This document shows, piece by piece, positions 9,604 to 21,763 of a stretch of DNA of 64,000 nucleotides. This DNA comes from Botrytis cinerea B05.10 (Eukaryota > Ascomycota > Leotiomycetes > Helotiales > Sclerotiniaceae), in the NCBI RefSeq assembly GCF_000143535.2, contig NC_037316.1, positions 992,001-1,056,000 on the forward strand. The letters are read 5' to 3'. The position numbers were made by a program, and so were the translations under genes. How positions within the stretch are numbered: position 1 is the first letter of the stretch; the number at the start of each line of letters is the position of its first letter. Below the pieces are notes generated by a model that was given only the letters and a program-made list of their open reading frames with translations, was not told where the DNA came from and ran no database searches.

Positions 9604-12393
9604 CTAACTAACAAACCTCACCACGTTCGCCCCATAAACATTCGCGTTCGCCGTATAAGCTGCCACGCTGTTCCCATCCATATCAATCATACTTTCCACG
9701 CCCAGCGTATTCAATCCATACACATACACCGAGGAACCAGAATATGATTCCGACGCGGAACCGCCTTCGTCGATCCCGAAAATTTGCGTTTGGCAGTTGC
9801 TGTTGTAGGTTGTGGTAGTGTGGTTGGAACATGCTGGAGGGGAGGGGAGGGGATGTTAGTTGGAGATAGGAAGGGGGATGGGGGGGAAACTTACTAAGAC
9901 TATAATCGTTAAAGAAACTGTAAAAACCAGCGCCGTAGACGAGAATGTTTTTGGAATCTAATATGCGGAGTCCCCATGCGTCGTAACATGTAGAAGATTT
10001 GCCGGCGCAGAAAGTGGAGAAGTCGGGGTCGTTGAGGGTGGTGATTGGGGGGAAGGGCGAGGTTGCTTGGGGGACGGGTTGGTAGTAGCTTTTTGGAGGT
10101 TAGGGCGGGAGTAGAGTGGAAAGGATATTAGAAGATATGAATGAGTGGAGGTGGGCGAGTGATGGGAAAGTGAGAGGGGTATTGAAAGATGGTATGAAAA
10201 TGGAGAGAACACTTACGGGGTTTCAGTTTGGATATATCCCATAAATACATTTTGAGTATTCGCGAATTGGTATTGGTAAAGTGCGTGATGTTCCACAGCC
10301 GTTCCAATCCTACATGATTTTCAGTTCTTCCGCAAGAAATGAAAGGGGTAGGAAATACATACAACCAAAAGTTTCCAGTAGTACTCTCAACCGACAATCC
10401 CCTTCCACTATAAATAGAAATTTGAGTATCAATCACATCATCAATATCATGATCTGCAGTCCACAACCATACATTTTCCATATACAATCCACTCGCAAGA
10501 TTAGTAATCTGCATACTCATAAACGCGGCAATACAATTAGTATTCGGTTGAGTACCTGTAGTAGGACATTGAGCAACCTGTAAATTACTACCATCAAACC
10601 CACCAATTCGGGTATGAACATCCCATACTCCTGAAGGCGTGGTAGATGGAGATGCGAGATTCCACTGGATGAGTGTTGCCCCCGCTGTGGCGCCTTGCGT
10701 CGATACAATCATATCGGACCATTCTACAATCCCGGTTTCGCCACTCGTGGAGCCGATCCGCACGACTGGTTGAGGAGCAGCCATATTGGCGAAGAAAGAT
10801 CCAGATCCCATTATCACGGGATAAGTTTCTCCAACAATACGAGCACCTGCTGGAATAGAAATTGTGGTGGTTACTTTGTAAATACCAGAATCAAAGTATA
10901 CCACTTTCCCTGCAGCAGTTGCAGAAGTGATGATTGCTTGAATAGCAGCTGAATCATCTGTTACTCCATCGCCCTTAGCTCCGGCTGTACGAACGCTGGC
11001 AAATTGAGTGGCTGCAAGAGTGTTGTATTGAGGTTTAGATCGAGTATAGTATTTTGTAGCACTGAGCAATGATGCTGGACGAGGGAAAGCAGATGTTGCA
11101 CCTTGAGTTGAAGTGGGGCCTGCAGGGCTATAGGCGTTTCCTTGTACCCAAGCAGCGACTGTTATGGAACCAGTGCTTCCTGCTAAAGATGCACCATTGG
11201 CACCTTCGACAGCGGTTGGTACATTAGTGAAAACTACATTTTCGATGGCTAGACTTCCACCAGTAAGAGGAAGTGATGTACTGCTTCGAGCAGTAAGAAT
11301 ACCGATAGGAGTATTAGAGAAAGTGCTGTCGATGACAGTCACTGATCCAACTTGTTGTGCTGTAGAACCACCATCAGACATATCAAGACCTATGGCACAG
11401 TTGTTGATCGATAAACCCATATATGTCCATCCCCAATCTAAAGATTATCAGTACAATAATTAGAAAGGAAATAGAAAGGAAATTACCCCAAAGTTGATAT
11501 ATGGCGGTGCCGCAGCTACGATGGTTAGTTTGATAGTATTTCTGAAAGCGAGATTCTTACTTATTAAATGTTAAATTTCGCGAGGTAAATTGCTGCGATC
11601 CAACACTCATACCATATTGGCCACCATTGAATATGAGATCATTCATATACCCACCAGAACCTATAGTGCGTTGTTAGTGTTATCCATTATAGAACTAAAT
11701 ATAGGTACCTACCATTCTCTATGAAAACTCCTTGATGCAAAGTACCACTCGCTTTATTGAGATTGAAAACCATATTCTGAAGACTGGTTGCTTGAGATGT
11801 TGGCCAATGAATACCTCGTGCCAAAGAAGTAGCTGGAATGCTTGTAGTATCAATGATGAAATTTCGCACTTGACGATAAAACACATTCGTAGTTCCATAA
11901 TCCGGTACAGATGATCCATAAGGGTCTGCATCAATAAGTGCTATACCTACAAAGCCAGCAGTGGCCTTGATGGTTGGTAAAGCATTTGGATTTCCAATCA
12001 ATTGGGTCATGTAGTATGGAAGAATGGGAGATGAGATCAAGTAAGTTCCAGCAGGAAAGTACACCACAGCTGGGGAGTTAGTGGCAGATGCACATCCAAC
12101 TCCTGGAACCCCTTCGACGCAGCGAGATCCATACGCAATTGCAGCATTTATTGCAGCTGTATCATCGGTGACACCGTTGCCTTGGCCATTAGTCAGTGAT
12201 TTGGTTTCTAAAGATGCTACCAGTATATACCTGTGGCTCCAAAGTCCTTTACGTTTCTGAACACTTGATATGCGGTTCCTTGGGGATTATAAGGAGCGAC
12301 TCCCTGATGGGCAATTGTCTCATACCAATAGGCTTGACCGAGACATGAAGAAATGAGACCAAGAATGATCCAAAATGAAGGGAAGAAAATCAT
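9604..12393 (-). CDS. Secreted exo-beta-1,3-glucanase, glycoside hydrolase family 55
   Basis: Eight exons on the minus strand: 12231-12393, 11713-12180, 11561-11660, 11487-11515, 10363-11437, 10217-10309, 9895-10088, 9604-9833. They give 783 residues, the normal GH55 size. An N-terminal hydrophobic signal peptide ends near CLGQA. Two pectate-lyase-like beta-helix halves follow, each opening with the typical phrase: NVKDFGATGNGVTDDTAAI near residue 45 and RTAGAKGDGVTDDSAAIQA in the second half. The C-terminus shows SGGYMNDLIF, NVWLWTADHD and VEHHALYQYQF, all characteristic. GH55 enzymes release glucose from the non-reducing ends of beta-1,3-glucans of fungal walls or plant callose. I chose the ATG at 12393, not the one farther upstream in the same frame, because it opens directly into the signal peptide and a TATA-like box lies 75-85 bases before it. 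Confidence 0.92.
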
Positions 12394-12466
12394 ATTCAAA
12401 GATGGTATATACAAAAGGAGTGATGGTTGTGCAAGAAAATTGGATGTAGCGAAGTAGCAGATGAAG

Positions 12467-12476
12467 CCTTTATATA
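12467..12476 (-). promoter_or_regulatory. TATA-like box of the GH55 gene
   Basis: Read on the minus strand this is TATATAAAGG, 74-83 bases upstream of the chosen GH55 start codon. A strong TATA box fits a regulated extracellular enzyme gene. It also argues that the longer upstream frame is untranslated. Confidence 0.5.
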
Positions 12477-13948
12477 AGAAGAATATTGATACTATGAGCA
12501 CCTAGGTATAATCCATCATCTGGTTGATTGCACGGAAACACATAAAACGGTTGATACCAACATACTCTGTCCACCCCTGGATCATTACTTCGAAGGCTGC
12601 AACTGCCAGCACAAGGTCCATTCAATACATGGGCACATGTAGCAATAGTAAACAAAATTTTAAGATCTCCTGAGCATAATGACAAGGGGGATCTAGCTAC
12701 CGGAGATGAAGTATGGAAGATCGTGGGGTAAAAAAAGAGATTGATGGAAGAAACCTAGGAAAATAGAAGGCACATGTCTCCATGAATTGATACTCTGATC
12801 CGGTAACGTTTCATTATCTGCAACTTTCATCCATTTTTTATATCCAGAGCTCACTACTAGTTTGATGCCTGCCTTGCAGAGGAAATGAAATGAAAAGATC
12901 GACAGTGAACAAGCAGTAGAACTCAGGAGAATGGGTTCGTTGGGGAACAGTAATCTGAATCTAATCTTCAGCTCTTCCTCAACACGGCACTCGACCTCAA
13001 AAATGAAGGTTACATTGGCCATCTGGTGATAGTAGTACAAGGCATGTATCACCCTAGGCTTCTCGGCGCATGATCAGTCAAGATGATTGGATCAACAAGA
13101 CCTCCATAAAACTCCCAGAGACCTGTTCTACCCAGGTATGTGAGTAGTATACCTGTTTAGGGGGTATGTCGGGACTTGCGTTGTGGATATCATGAGATGA
13201 GATGAGATGGGGTGAGATGGGATAAAATAGGACGAAAGTTTTTCCGGCTCAAGGAACATTCGAATCGCCAACTCTCATTTGCGGGGTAAAGGGGGGGTAA
13301 AAGAGCCTTGTTGAAAATCTCGGGCCTTTTCAAACCGCATTTTCTGTACCTGCGCCTTCATGTCACGGTTGGGATTTCCGAAATTCGATCTGCCTCAATG
13401 ACACCTGCCGAAAAAGCTTAGCTAAAAGCCAGCGTCGCATTTTTCGGAGAATAATAGCTTTTCTGAACCAACGACACCGCGTTACGCGCAAGCTCGAATT
13501 GCGCCACAACTGAAAGGCGGACAAAGACACATGATCGAATTGAAATTGCTTCAAAAGAAGGTTGTGCCTAGGTATTCCTTTCCGTCAAAGGGAACTTTTG
13601 CAAGACATTTTGCAAGGCTCACTGAAGCCGCGGATGTCTATCATGCATTTAGAAACATGTGTAAAGGGAAAGATTGCTAATTTGCTATACCTCCCATGTT
13701 GATGGATGAGCATTGCCTCGGGAGTCCAACGTTCAATGTTCAATGTTCGAAGTTTCGACTTGGTAGTTAAAGTTATCACATGGACGATGTATGGATGGAA
13801 TTATAAGCACATGCTAAGGTTTCAGACGCGTACACGCTAATCTATATCTAGAGAGTGACACGGATCACATTTTCATTTTCTCTATGATTTCCTGGATTTC
13901 TACAAAAATTCATACCCAACTGACAAAAATGAGATAAATTAATGGTAA
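12477..13948. other. Intergenic region between GH55 and GH105
   Basis: About 1.5 kb without a supportable gene. Short open frames on the minus strand (for example 12693-13052) read as random sequence with no domain. A GATGA/GATGG-type microsatellite lies at about 13193-13220. It should contain the GH55 promoter and the GH105 3' end. Confidence 0.5.
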
Positions 13949-15145
13949 TCAGATAAAAACCCTCGAAAATTCTCCCAGTGCCATTATCGCCATAGCCTGA
14001 CCATAGGGCATACTTGTCCTGTCAATATCAATATAATGCTGCAAGGTATGTCCCATCGCTGTCCCAAAACTGACATCCAGCAATTCTCCTTGATCATTGA
14101 CTTTTCCCAACACAGCTTTTATGGCTTTAATCGCACAATTCTGATATTCCTCTCCTACTATGTATCGCATTCGTAATGCCTTCAATATACCATATGCAAA
14201 CCCAGCTGTAGCAGAGCTTTCAACATAAGATCCTGCGTCTGCAGGTTGATCCAGAAGTGTACGCCACAATCCATCATCTTCTTGATATTGAACCAATGCT
14301 CGACACTGCGCTTCCAAAGTATCGATGAGATGGATACGAAACGAATCATTGGGCGGCAAATCGAGCAATTCCAACATTTCTGGAATGACAATTGTTAACC
14401 AAGAATTGCCTCTTGCCCACAATGCCTTTGCAAAATTATGTCCTCCATCTGCAAAAGTCCAGCCATGGAAGAATAATCCCGTCTTGGTGTCGAATAGATA
14501 TTTGATATGGAGGAGAAACTGCCTTTTTGCTTCCTCCACATAATGAGGTCGGTTTAAGACTTTCCCAATCTTCGCTAATGGAAGAACCGTCATCATTAGT
14601 GTATCGTCCCACAATTCTTGAGCGTTGGTTGAGTTGTATGTCATGTGTGACATTCCACCATATTTTGTTCGTGGAAGCTCATACATTGCCCATTCTGCCC
14701 AGTTCTCCAGCCATGGCAAGAACTTATTGACCCTTTTCTCTTCATACACGTATGCAAGCGTTAACATCGCGGCCACTGTGTTGATATTTTTCGTAGTTCC
14801 CCCTTCATCAAAGCGGTTTTGAAACCATTTTTCGATAATCTCTAAGGATTCTGGGGAACCGGTGAGGCAGTGATCTTTCCACAGACCATAAAGTCCAACA
14901 CCATGTGTCCACTCCCACCCTTGCCATCCTTTAGTATCTATGACTCTGCCGTCTTCTAACTTCAATAGAAATTCTCCAGATTCATCCTTGATATGAACCA
15001 TCTGAAAAATCAAGGAGTCGATGGCCTTTCGAACATCGCTCGAGGCAACATTGTACAGTGCTTGCGGCATTTTTGTCTTGATTGTATTGAAATCAATGGG
15101 GTTTGAATTTCTCTGGACTTGACAGTTCTCACTCCATCCACTCAT
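13949..15145 (-). CDS. Unsaturated rhamnogalacturonyl hydrolase, glycoside hydrolase family 105
   Basis: Intronless, 398 residues. The alpha/alpha-barrel hallmarks of the YteR/YesR family are present: WQGWEWTHGVGLYGLW near residue 75, MSHMTYNSTNAQELWDDTLM near 165-184 with the catalytic aspartate pair D180-D181, LFFHGWTF near 225, and HNFAKALWARGNSW near 236-249. These enzymes remove the delta-4,5-unsaturated uronic sugar left at the non-reducing end by rhamnogalacturonan or ulvan lyases. There is no signal peptide, so it probably acts inside the cell on imported oligosaccharides, as known family members do. It lies in tandem with the GH55 gene but with a separate promoter; co-regulation is only a possibility. 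The first ATG of the frame is used. Confidence 0.9.
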   Translation of the reverse strand: MSGWSENCQVQRNSNPIDFNTIKTKMPQALYNVASSDVRKAIDSLIFQMVHIKDESGEFLLKLEDGRVIDTKGWQGWEWTHGVGLYGLWKDHCLTGSPESLEIIEKWFQNRFDEGGTTKNINTVAAMLTLAYVYEEKRVNKFLPWLENWAEWAMYELPRTKYGGMSHMTYNSTNAQELWDDTLMMTVLPLAKIGKVLNRPHYVEEAKRQFLLHIKYLFDTKTGLFFHGWTFADGGHNFAKALWARGNSWLTIVIPEMLELLDLPPNDSFRIHLIDTLEAQCRALVQYQEDDGLWRTLLDQPADAGSYVESSATAGFAYGILKALRMRYIVGEEYQNCAIKAIKAVLGKVNDQGELLDVSFGTAMGHTLQHYIDIDRTSMPYGQAMAIMALGEFSRVFI

Positions 15146-15940
15146 GATATATCTATCTACTCTTGAGACCCGGTAGGATTTCTGCCGAACCCCGAACCGT
15201 CATCCCTTGGCAACCCCCCGCGTTTATCCTTACTAGTCTTTCACGTGATATTTACTACTGCTGCTTTACGCAATGGAAACCACATCTGTTTGTTGCTTCT
15301 TGATTCATCCGATGATTGAATTGAATTCAGTACAAGCCTGGCTCTTCATATCATGCATATACAGTCTTAACACAGAATACCCAATGCATGTTGTTGTTAC
15401 TGCTCAATGAAGTTCAGGTTATAATTCCCGAGCTTTTCTCGACTCGATATTGATGTGATTCTCCTGCAAGCTCCCCAGATATTCCCGCGAAATCATTCCA
15501 ATTCGTCCCGGCAGCCGTATCAGTGTCATATCTTTTACCTAATCGAAAAGATAGAATGTTTGCTTGACTGTCGGTATGGAAGGCGCGCTTTTCTGCCACA
15601 GATACCCGTCGGGTCGGAGCCGCCTACGAAGGTGATTTGACGGAATAAAGCATTATTTGTTGAATATCTTTGATGTCCAATCAGATATTTTTCCATTTAA
15701 AGGCACATTGAAGCTTACGGCGTGTCTTCAACACTCGTACCGAGAGTAGAAAAAGAAAAAGATGTAGCAATTCAGGTGTCATGCCAAGGGTTTCACGGGA
15801 AGCAGCATTAGGAACTATACAGTGACTCACAAGTCTATCCTCGCGCTGTTGTGATTTGCAATCTCTCTTGTGGTAGAAGTGTCTATTGTGTTCAAAGAGC
15901 ATGATCTTTCCAACTATTGTCATAATCCGACGCGATCACG
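15146..15940. other. Intergenic region upstream of GH105
   Basis: Contains the GH105 promoter. Short frames on both strands (for example 15414-15599 minus) have no recognisable features. Confidence 0.45.
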
Positions 15941-16223
15941 ATGTCCCAGCTACATCCAAACGTCCAGTCAGCAGATGAGATGAAAAGTCTCCAAATAGAG
16001 GAGTTAGTCATCAAGGTTCGAGAGCTGTTGCATCCTTTAAAAAGAAGGTGTATATCACAATCCTCTCTTGGTTGACTCCCCAATCTAAAAGACTACGCTT
16101 TTAGTGAAAGCCATCAAGGAATTCTGCGATGGATATGGCGATGATATGAGCGGATGTTTGTCGAAACTTCCAAACTCATCTAATACAGAAAGGGAGTTTA
16201 TCTGCATTCCTATTGACCAATAA
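15941..16223 (+). pseudogene. Possible small hypothetical gene or gene remnant
   Basis: An ATG at 15941 opens 25 helical codons. A plausible intron (16016-16091, GTTCGA donor, AAAG acceptor) then joins in frame to 43 further codons beginning TTLLVKAIKEFCDGYGDD and ending at a TAA at 16221. The same frame stays open past the TAA for about 29 more amphipathic codons. The composition looks protein-like, but no family is recognised. It may be a 68-residue protein or, more likely, a decaying gene broken by a stop. The splice was chosen only to keep frame. Confidence 0.25.
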
Positions 16224-16529
16224 TTGGTATTGCCGTCCCTGAATGGTTGGTCGACGAGCGCATTAGAAAAATTAGAAAGGGACTTGGAGCATGAGAATCT
16301 TAATTTGATTTGACTATAACTTTCGTGGTATACACGATCGATTGCTATACACCTTAGGTGAGCTAACGGCCACGAGCCACAAAATCGTACTATATACCAT
16401 TTCACTTGATACTCCTTTTTTTCTTAGTAAGAAAGTCACTAAGTGAAATCACACATAGAGAGCTTGTGGTACACGTCTATCGCGATCAGCAGACCAGTTT
16501 GATCCCCGAAATCCACCATCCTTTCTGAG

Positions 16530-17060
16530 ATGGAAGTTCTCCTGTTACCAGTTTCCAATTTCCAATTTCCAATTTCGAGAAATGGACACATTCAGAGATT
16601 TCTGAATGCCATGATTAGCGAGAAAGCTGAAGCGGAGGCCAATGCAGAAAGGTGGAAAGAGAAATGCGACACTAAACATGAAGGGATGATTTGGCACTTA
16701 AGTATATCGAACACACTGGTTAAAGACGTTACTGCACAGCGACTTATGCTTATACATAAGAAGGAGGCCTCAAAGGTGCATACTTCACAGTTATGCGAAG
16801 GGAACCAAGGCGGGACAATGGGAATTCAAACGGCAAGACAACTTGTCGGCCGAAAAATAGCTCTCCAGGATACCGAACACAATCAGCTAGATGTGTTCAC
16901 GGCTATCGAACGAGCTCACCTTCATCAAATTCAATCAATTCGTGATACTGAGTATAATCGGGGGTTGAAATATAGTCAAAGCACTCATGACGACGAGGGA
17001 GGGTCACAGGTCTTGAGCAGTCATGTGGCAAGAGTTACCAAGCTCACCAAGTCAAGATAA
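16530..17060 (+). CDS. Hypothetical protein, helical, possibly the 5' part of a frame-broken gene
   Basis: A 176-codon open frame rich in Glu, Gln, Lys and Ala. Residues 20-55 (FLNAMISEKAEAEANAERW) form a likely coiled coil. There is no signal peptide or known domain. Around 17023-17060 it overlaps a second open frame in another register (17023-17283) that continues with similarly protein-like composition. The two may have been one reading frame now separated by a small insertion or deletion. Function unknown. Confidence 0.35.
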   Translation: MEVLLLPVSNFQFPISRNGHIQRFLNAMISEKAEAEANAERWKEKCDTKHEGMIWHLSISNTLVKDVTAQRLMLIHKKEASKVHTSQLCEGNQGGTMGIQTARQLVGRKIALQDTEHNQLDVFTAIERAHLHQIQSIRDTEYNRGLKYSQSTHDDEGGSQVLSSHVARVTKLTKSR

Positions 17061-17283
17061 AAAACCAAACCTGCACAAGAAAATTGAGACAAACTCTACA
17101 GAGCTTGAAATCAATGCACCTGATCGGCCCGAACATCCTCCTGTTCAATTAACTCCCGTTCCTAGACTTTTCAAGTCTTTCAATGTGGAATACGAGCTAG
17201 GGCCATTGCCTCAATCTCCCGGCTGCAAAATTATCCCTTCCAGATTGTCAGTCTTTAATCATACATTTCAGGGCGTAGCATAG
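17023..17283 (+). pseudogene. Possible 3' continuation of the 16.5 kb open frame in a shifted register
   Basis: This is an 86-codon open frame with a Pro-rich middle (PDRPEHPPVQLTPVPRLFKS). It overlaps the last 38 bases of the preceding frame in a different register, and no intron long enough to join them fits in the overlap. It may be a separate small gene, but a frameshifted gene end is equally possible. Confidence 0.25.
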
Positions 17284-17708
17284 AGGTGTGGTAAAAATTT
17301 CCGCCATTAGCATGTACGGGAAATGATGTTTCGTGCTGTAAACTATACCAACTACCGATCTTGAGTGTGTTTGCGGCACAGCGCCTGCATGCTGCCAGTG
17401 CAAACCCGTATAATATAGAATGTAGATAGATGCGCAATGCCGTACAGCAAGGCCTTGCCTGCGGCGCAGGAAAAAAGTATTAGCCTAAATAGCCACGTGG
17501 TGTGCTAGATGTGCCAACCGTTGATTGACGGGGTGGCTTTTTTCATCCCTGTCACCACCCGTTGTGACCACTGGCTGCAGTGGCCATCTGCCTATTTGCA
17601 TCTCGTATCTATATTATAATTATCTTATCCCTATCCACGCGGAGGAACAAACACTTACTATCAACACTCGAAAGACGCCTCGTCTATCACCTCGCCTTTC
17701 AAATCAGC
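17284..17708. other. Intergenic sequence before the GST relic
   Basis: No gene seen. It may keep the former promoter of the glutathione S-transferase relic that follows. Confidence 0.4.
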
Positions 17709-17905
17709 ATGGCTCCCCCCTACGAACTCATTTACTAAACAGGCGTTCCAAACCGCAGTGAGCATTTCCGACCCTTCCTCAAGGAAGCTGGCGTCCAGTA
17801 CAAAAACACTCAGTCGCTATCTTTCCTTGCCTTTACAACACTCGGTCTTCTTGGTAATAAAGTTCACAATACATACCATTCTATTGCTACAATACTACTC
17901 TAAGA
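17709..17905 (+). pseudogene. Probable relic of a glutathione S-transferase N-terminus
   Basis: From the ATG at 17709 the frame reads MAPPYELIY, then a TAA stop (17736-17738), then TGVPNRSEHFRPFLKEAG and VQYKNTQSLS in the same frame. The layout resembles the start of fungal glutathione S-transferases, where a short beta strand is followed by a G-x-P-x-R-x-E-x-x-R helix and an EAGV-x-Y turn. The stop, the loss of the rest of the thioredoxin-like fold and of the whole C-terminal helical domain, and the AT-rich sequence directly downstream show it is dead. A single C-to-T change in a CAA codon could produce the TAA. The family call rests on about 35 residues. Confidence 0.4.
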
Positions 17906-18560
17906 AGATTAAAAGGAGGAGAGCAAAAATCGCAGCAAGGAATAAATCCAAAACTACTTCCCTAATATTCTTACATATCGGTAGATGGTGTTGAAGAATA
18001 AGGAGTATGGAATAGGCCTATAGTTTTTAAAAGATATATTTATATACGCTGATTTGGTATTATTTCATATACATTTTTGTTCTGTTTTTTTTTAATAATA
18101 AACCCTATCTCGAAATCCCTACTTGTATACTACATAACTATTATATCCTTTGATTTAATTAATCAATTATTACAAACTCTCAATACCACCCATTATGAAT
18201 TCCCTAAAGCAATGAAATAAGTTAAAGAAGTTGGCAAATATAATATTATATTCAAATTATACAAAGACATCCAAGACTCAATCAAATATTGGTAAATACC
18301 TTGTTAGTAACAAAAGACAAAAGTATTAGAGTTGGGGTATCTACTAGTACTACGATAATGATTATATAGTTGCTGAGTAGCCTTTTTTGATATGAGGTAT
18401 GGCGAGTCATATAAAAAATACCGTTATAATACCTAATAGAGCATAAAAAAATAAATAAGAAAAATAACCCCAAATCAATCTACTCAAACTACTTAACATT
18501 CAATCTATACTCCAGTATCCCATCTCTATTCCTGCTTCATTCCATGTTCATCCCATCTCT
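17906..18560. other. AT-rich degenerate tract
   Basis: The sequence from about 17990 to 18480 is strongly A+T-rich, with many TA steps and stops in all frames. That is the look of DNA altered by repeat-induced point mutation or of an old decayed insertion. I see no recognisable transposon protein or terminal repeats. Confidence 0.5.
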
Positions 18561-20941
18561 CTATAATTTACTCTCTCTCTTTCCTTCTCTACTCTTCCCC
18601 CCTTCTTCCTCTCCCATAACGAGCTCTTCAACCTTCGCAAACCGATAGAAGAATTGCAAACTCTCTGGATTGAGCAGAGTGCCACTTGGTTTAATGATTT
18701 TGCCCGAGACGATTTGCTTGACGGGCAGTTCGACTTTCTTCAAATTTACTGTTGTCTAGAAGTGTAGATAGGAAATTAGTTTTGTGTGAGAGAGTAAGAG
18801 TGAGAGGACGAGATTCTTTCAGGCGTGAGGAGATACGATAAACTTACAGGAATATCTGGGGCTTCGAAAATCCATCTCGGAACATGTCTTTTACTCAATT
18901 CCCTTCCGATTATCTCTTTTACTTTTTCTCTCAACCTCTCATTAAATTTCTCGCCCTCTCTCATCACTAGAAACAGCATTACCCTCTCATCCTCATCCAT
19001 TTCTCTCTTCTGCCCCACGCATAAACTCTCCTGAACTTCCTTTCCAAAATACTTTTCAATAATACTGTATATCTCCGCGCTGCCAAAACGAACACCACTA
19101 GGATTCAAGACACCATCAGCTCGACCGTGGAAATGCAAGTTATGAGTTACGGGGTGAATGGATACGAAATCACCGTGGGTCCAGACGTGGGTATATTTGG
19201 AAAAATAGGAAGAGTGGTACAAGGAACCGTTAGGGTCGCGGAAGAAGAAGGCGGGGATGTTGGGGAAAGCGTGGGGAGCGACTAGTTCACCGGGTGTGCC
19301 GTGCTCAACTGGAACGCCTTGTCCGCTTTCGATGAGAGCATCGTAAACTGCGATAGGTGTGCCTAAGCTAGGACCTTGAGTCCCTCCAACATAAACTGGA
19401 GTCAGGGGATTCCCTTGACCAAAGCATCCTGCCTTTTGAATTATCATCATCAGCGGGCTCATAACCAACACACCTGGAATACGAGACAACTCACAATGTC
19501 CGTTCCTCCCGAGATATTAGCCAGATGCACCTTTTCTGGAAACCCCACACCGTAAAACCATTCAAAGATTTGATCCGATAATACCATACCCGTACTTGTC
19601 ACCGTATGCAAACTTGAAAGATCCGTCACATCTTTCGGCACAATCCCATTTTTCTGCATTTCTGCCATCCACCTTGGAGATGTCCCAAAGTGCGTAACTT
19701 TCAAATCGCCAAGAAGTTTTACAAAGGTAGTGAGATCGGGCTGAAAGGGACTTCCATCATAGAGAACTAGACGACATCCGGTGAGTAGATTAGAGATGGA
19801 GCTGAAGTACATTATCCATCCGGTTGTTGTGTATTGAAGGACGGTACAATGGGGACCGGCTTCTAGATGGAGGATTCCTTCTTTAGCTGCGCTGAGAACT
19901 GCGCCACCAATGGAATGGACAATGCATTTTGGTGTTCCAGTGGTGCCAGATGAATATGCAATGAAGAAAGGATCGTGGAAGGCTGTTTTTGCGAAAGTGA
20001 GAGTCTGAGATGTAGATTTTGAGAGGTAAGTAGATAGACTTTGAGTACGAGGGATGCCGGTAGTATCTGAGGGTGTTTGGAATCTAGGCATAGAAACCAT
20101 TCCTCTGAACTCTTTAATATCTTTCATTCCATGCACGATTGCGACCATCTTCTCGCGAAGATCAACTGTCTTGCCATTATAAACTGTCCAATCGTCCATG
20201 AAAATGTACTGTTGTATCAATGTTAATTTTCCACGTCACATGCTTCATCTAGAAATCCCAAGCATACCTTTGGCTCAACCTGTAAAGCCCGTTGCAAAAC
20301 ACCCTGAACTCCCATATCCGTCGAACTACTACTAAACAAGCCACCAAGCGATGCTACCGCCAGAAAAACCTTCAAAGTATCAAAAGAATTACTAGCCACA
20401 ACCACCACTCTATCGCCCATCCCGACACCATGTTCCTTCATAGCACTAGCTAATTCCGCTACCTCTTTCCTCAATTTCCCCCAACTAATATCACGTATTT
20501 CTGTTCCTCCTTCTCGAACCTCAGTCAAAGCAATCTTATCATCTTCTTTCCCAATTGTACTTCTCTGAGATGAAGCATGACCGGGTACTCGCGAATACAA
20601 GATATTTTCGGCAAAATTCATATATACGCCCGAGAACCAACGGGGTATAGAATCTATAGGGGCACTCTCATCAACGACGGTAGTGTATGAGCCGCTGTAA
20701 ATGAGATTGAGGTATTGGAAAGTTTGGTCCCAGAACTGAGCTCGGTGGGTGGTGGAATATTGCCAGAGATCCCAGAAGTTCTGGAGGTGTCAATTAGTAT
20801 ATCAGATAGAAAAAAGGGAGCTCAAATTACGTCGATCTGAAGATGGTGTTTTTGATTGATCTCCTGCATCAGTTTATACATAGCTGTGCTTTGGGGGCTG
20901 GGATGCTCCCAAAGCTTTCTGGGGAGACTCAAGGCACTCAT
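18561..20941 (-). CDS. Acetoacetyl-CoA synthetase
   Basis: Five exons on the minus strand (20831-20941, 20268-20780, 19495-20208, 18848-19432, 18561-18755) encode 705 residues, close to the family norm. The N-terminus has the ACAS-type segment (FWDLWQYS, PRWFSGVYMNFAENILYSR). The AMP-binding signature YSSGTTGTPKCIVHS lies near residue 290, ISGGTDIAGCF in the middle, and FHGRADGVLNPSGVRFGSAE near residue 575. The GCFGQGN segment and the long C-terminus fit acetoacetyl-CoA synthetase better than acetyl-CoA synthetase. The enzyme makes acetoacetyl-CoA from acetoacetate, ATP and CoA in the cytosol and feeds sterol and fatty acid synthesis or ketone use. The junction between exons 3 and 4 was placed to join GGTDI to AGCFGQG. 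Confidence 0.9.
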
Positions 20942-21763
20942 GTTTGTGTATAATTTCTTGAAACTCTGACGAGACGATGAAATCAAAGATTGGATATGGA
21001 ACCAATTGATGTTATGAGGAGACGATATGCCCAGGAATGAGCTTTTGAAAGCTAGGAAGGCTAGTTTCTATATATATAGCTACTGATGATCGCGAACACG
21101 TGTGTGGAGATCTTCCCCAGATTGTGCCGAATTGCGGGACGTGGGGGTAAGGTTAAGGTTGGCCTATTACCGCGGCATCCATCTGCTTCTGGATGCACAA
21201 AACAGACATAAGTGATGGGTTGGAACGAGCAATGTTTTGATTCAAAGCTGCTGATATTTGACACAGCAATGACTAAAGCTCCAAAGGGCAACAAAGCCAA
21301 AACCACACCGCCAAAATACCTACCCCTCCTTATCCAACAAGAACAATACTTTGATCCTATCCAACACTCCCAATATTCACGAGATTATCCAGAAAAGAAA
21401 AACCCATCGCAGATACTAATAACTATCGCTAATCGGCATTGCTCCAACCCCCCAATCTCCACTTCCCCCTGCGGACATTAACAGAAGCAGCATCGGCATC
21501 TCCAAGACTCCACCCCGAACAATAACCTTACCCATCCTCTAAATATCTGTCCTCACATCATTTTGCGGAATGCCACTATCCGACAAAGGAGGAGTACAAA
21601 GCCCGCCCCGTCAATTTGATGAGCATGAATACAAGCTTGAGCTTCTTCCTCCAAGCTCTAATTTTCCAACTCTAAATATCAAATATCGATAAAACTACCA
21701 CTCAACGACCCTCCCGCTAACGAACCCAATCCCTCAATTTCCGCCCCCTCCCCCCGCCGCAAA
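20942..21763. promoter_or_regulatory. Divergent promoter region of the synthetase and the 186-residue membrane protein
   Basis: Both flanking genes start at this gap. A TATATATA run at about 21069-21079 sits roughly 130 bases before the synthetase start. CT-rich sequence (CCCCTCCCCCC type) precedes the plus-strand start. No gene is supported inside. Confidence 0.45.

Noticed and set aside
12394..12501. Upstream in-frame extension of the GH55 protein
   Set aside because: It would bury the signal peptide and it overlaps a TATA-like box, so it is more likely promoter and leader.
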